From NCBI GenBank assembly GCA_964247055.1, contig OZ176054.1, forward strand, positions 2,046,001-2,110,000: DNA of 64,000 nt. The letters are read 5' to 3'. The notes under the pieces were generated by a model that had not been told where the DNA came from, ran no database searches, and saw only the letters and a list, made by a program, of their open reading frames with translations. Positions 61,520 through 64,000 of the stretch are shown here, one piece after another; position 1 is the stretch's first letter; every line of letters begins with the position of its first letter. Origin of the DNA: Paragordius varius (lineage: Eukaryota; Nematomorpha). Position numbers and translations under genes: made by a program.

Positions 61520-62820
61520 TTTACAATGATACTAGACAATTATGTAAAATACTTCAGTTAAAAATACGTTTTTACAACAAACCATTGGTAAAACTGCGGA
61601 TCGGGAAATAATTTACTTGCCTTTAGAAATCAATATGAGATTGATGACACGTCAACTTTAAACTGAAGAATGATGCTATAATTAAATAAAAATTATGATT
61701 TTGATAAAACTCCTTAACTCTGGCTTAGCGGGACACATGCGCGGCTGGCAACAAAATTTATACATCGGGTATGTGTTAACAATTGTCATTTCTTAAATTT
61801 ATATAATATTATATACTATTTAACCCAGAGAACTTTAGGCCAAATTTAATTTTATAGTCCTTACTTCAAAACCATTAGCAACAGCTATACATCTTACAAC
61901 AATATTTAGGATATTGTGTTCATTGGAAATACTTTTCAACATAACCTGGGGATTTTTAATTTAACTCAATAAAAACTTTTTTTAACTTATATAAAACATA
62001 GATACTAGATTTTCTAATTATTTGAAAAAAGCTGTAATGTATTAGATTAGTCTCTGTATCAATAATTATTTAATTAATTTGGGAGAATAATGCCAATTGA
62101 TTTCTGCTTTTCTAACGGAAATAAAGGTCGGAAAAAGGGAAATAATAGTTTTAACAACTATATGATAAGATATGCGGTAAGGATCCCATTTGGTAGGAGA
62201 ATAAAGCTGAACGGTAAAAAGTCTAAAATACAAACAACCGCCGCTAATTCCAGTTACGGTAAAAATAGGAACAAATAATTAATTGTAAAAAATCGTTCAA
62301 AAAAGGTCATTTATGCCGACCAATGAATGCTCAAACAATGGGATTATTCCTCAATGATCTAGTATCAATATATTTTAACAAATATAGTCATTGCGGATTT
62401 GTATTGACCAAATTTTAATTTATTAAAATATTACATTTGTTAACCATGTTAAAAATTTTTGGCACAATTTATTTTGTATTAACAAGAGAAAAATAATATT
62501 GCTTTACAGTTTTAAAAGAGGATATTTGATAATAATATACATCTAGTAAAAATTTGATAATTTAAAATCTCCCATTCAAAATAAATTTAAGGGCAACACA
62601 AAGGGTATTATTATCTTAGGCAAAGTTTTTAATTGAAAACAATTATAACTTCCGAATATATTTTATTGTACTTATATTCTGATGTAAATTTCACGAACAA
62701 AGAAAAAGCACATATAAACTCTATTTCATATAAAATTATTTTATTACACCAGATTTCAAAAAATATTCATAAAAAAAATATATTAGGCAAATAATGTATT
62801 TATTGAATACAGATATAGGT
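61520..62820. other. Non-coding spacer
   Basis: AT-rich. A 62-codon open frame at 62090-62278 is basic and Asn-rich with no recognised family; not called. Confidence 0.5.
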
Positions 62821-62836
62821 AGCCCTAAAAAGGGCT
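62821..62836 (-). terminator. Histone 3' stem-loop of H2B copy 2
   Basis: Minus strand AGCCCT-TTTT-AGGGCT, 65 bp after the stop, as in copy 1. Confidence 0.95.
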
Positions 62837-62900
62837 GTTGGGTGTTTAGTATAATGACATTATCGTCAATGTAGTAACAAAGCTATATAAATTTCAAAAT

Positions 62901-63266
62901 TTATTTAGAGCTCGTGTATTTGGTGACGGCCTTTGTGCCTTCAGAAACGGCGTGTTTAGCCAATTCCCCAGGTAACAAGAGACGGACAGCTGTTTGGATT
63001 TCCCGACTAGAGATGGTTGATCGTTTGTTGTAGTGAGCGAGGCGAGAAGCTTCAGCAGCAATACGTTCAAACAAATCATTGACGAAAGAATTCATGATGG
63101 ACATGGCCTTGCTAGAGATACCAGTGTCGGGATGAACTTGCTTCAAAACTTTGTAAATGTAGATTCCATAGGATTCCTTTCTAGATTTCCTTTTCTTGTG
63201 ATCTCCCTTGGCTACTTTAGGTTTGTGTGTCTTCTTGACGGCTTTTCCTGCTGGTTTAGGTGGCAT
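62901..63266 (-). CDS. Histone H2B, copy 2
   Basis: 121 residues, the same protein as copy 1 at 52975 with a few synonymous differences (for example the codon ending KYTSSK). Intronless. Divergent partner is H4 at 63579; the pair is the mirror image of the first pair. Confidence 0.99.
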   Translation of the reverse strand: MPPKPAGKAVKKTHKPKVAKGDHKKRKSRKESYGIYIYKVLKQVHPDTGISSKAMSIMNSFVNDLFERIAAEASRLAHYNKRSTISSREIQTAVRLLLPGELAKHAVSEGTKAVTKYTSSK

Positions 63267-63890
<624 letters not shown>

Positions 63891-63970
63891 ATCCGGATTC
63901 AGTTTTGCAACTGTATACAAACTTGTCAAATATATACATCGTATTAATTTATACGAATACTTACCCCAAA

Positions 63971-63986
63971 GGCCCTTGTTAGGGCC
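63971..63986 (+). terminator. Histone 3' stem-loop of H4 copy 2, variant loop
   Basis: GGCCCT-TGTT-AGGGCC. The stem is intact but the loop is TGTT instead of the TTTT seen in the other four genes here. Confidence 0.9.
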
Positions 63987-64000
63987 ACCTAAATAAATTT

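Overview
The window is AT-rich nuclear DNA of an invertebrate animal. Split genes with GT-AG introns, replication-type histones with 3' stem-loops, a LAMMER (CLK/Doa) kinase, cysteine dioxygenase and a serpin show a metazoan. The transposon mix (RTE LINEs, a Penelope-like element, mariner, several hAT elements, palindromic MITEs) would suit an arthropod or similar invertebrate, but I cannot name the species. No retrovirus, LTR element or Polinton was recognised.

Layout. 1-9.4 kb (+): the 3' part of a large cell-surface gene built from six SEA-like and five EGF-like modules, ending in a Ser/Thr-rich stalk and a hydrophobic C-terminus. 11.3-17.1 kb (-): a CLK/LAMMER splicing-factor kinase with two candidate first exons. 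17.1-23.8 kb (-): a secreted glycoprotein with one thyroglobulin type-1 domain, split by a 5.45 kb intron filled with nested MITEs; it ends only 61 bp before the kinase start codon. 25.1-28.1 kb (-): cysteine dioxygenase in four exons. 29.1 kb (-): a hammerhead ribozyme core. 30-30.8 kb: a decayed mariner. 32.2-33.1 kb (+): an intronless coiled-coil orphan. 33.4-37.8 kb (-): a 5'-truncated Penelope-like element abutting a nearly full-length RTE LINE. 39.9-41.7 kb (-): a five-exon secreted serpin. 45-47.9 kb: one hAT element nested in another, both with 8-bp target duplications. 49.3-50.1 kb (+): a small cysteine-rich secreted protein. 52.2-64 kb: a dispersed histone cluster with H4/H2B divergent pairs at both ends in opposite orientation and an H2A between them. 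A hAT with decayed transposase and a shorter non-autonomous hAT lie among these genes.

The genes do not form one pathway. The histones are a co-regulated set: each has a TATA box, CCAAT boxes, a TTTGCGC motif and a 3' stem-loop instead of an evident poly(A) signal. The remaining genes are housekeeping (kinase, dioxygenase) or extracellular (SEA/EGF protein, thyroglobulin-domain protein, serpin, Cys-rich protein). Exon models were built by hand from splice sites, phase continuity and family motifs, so ends may be off by a few bases where no motif constrains them.
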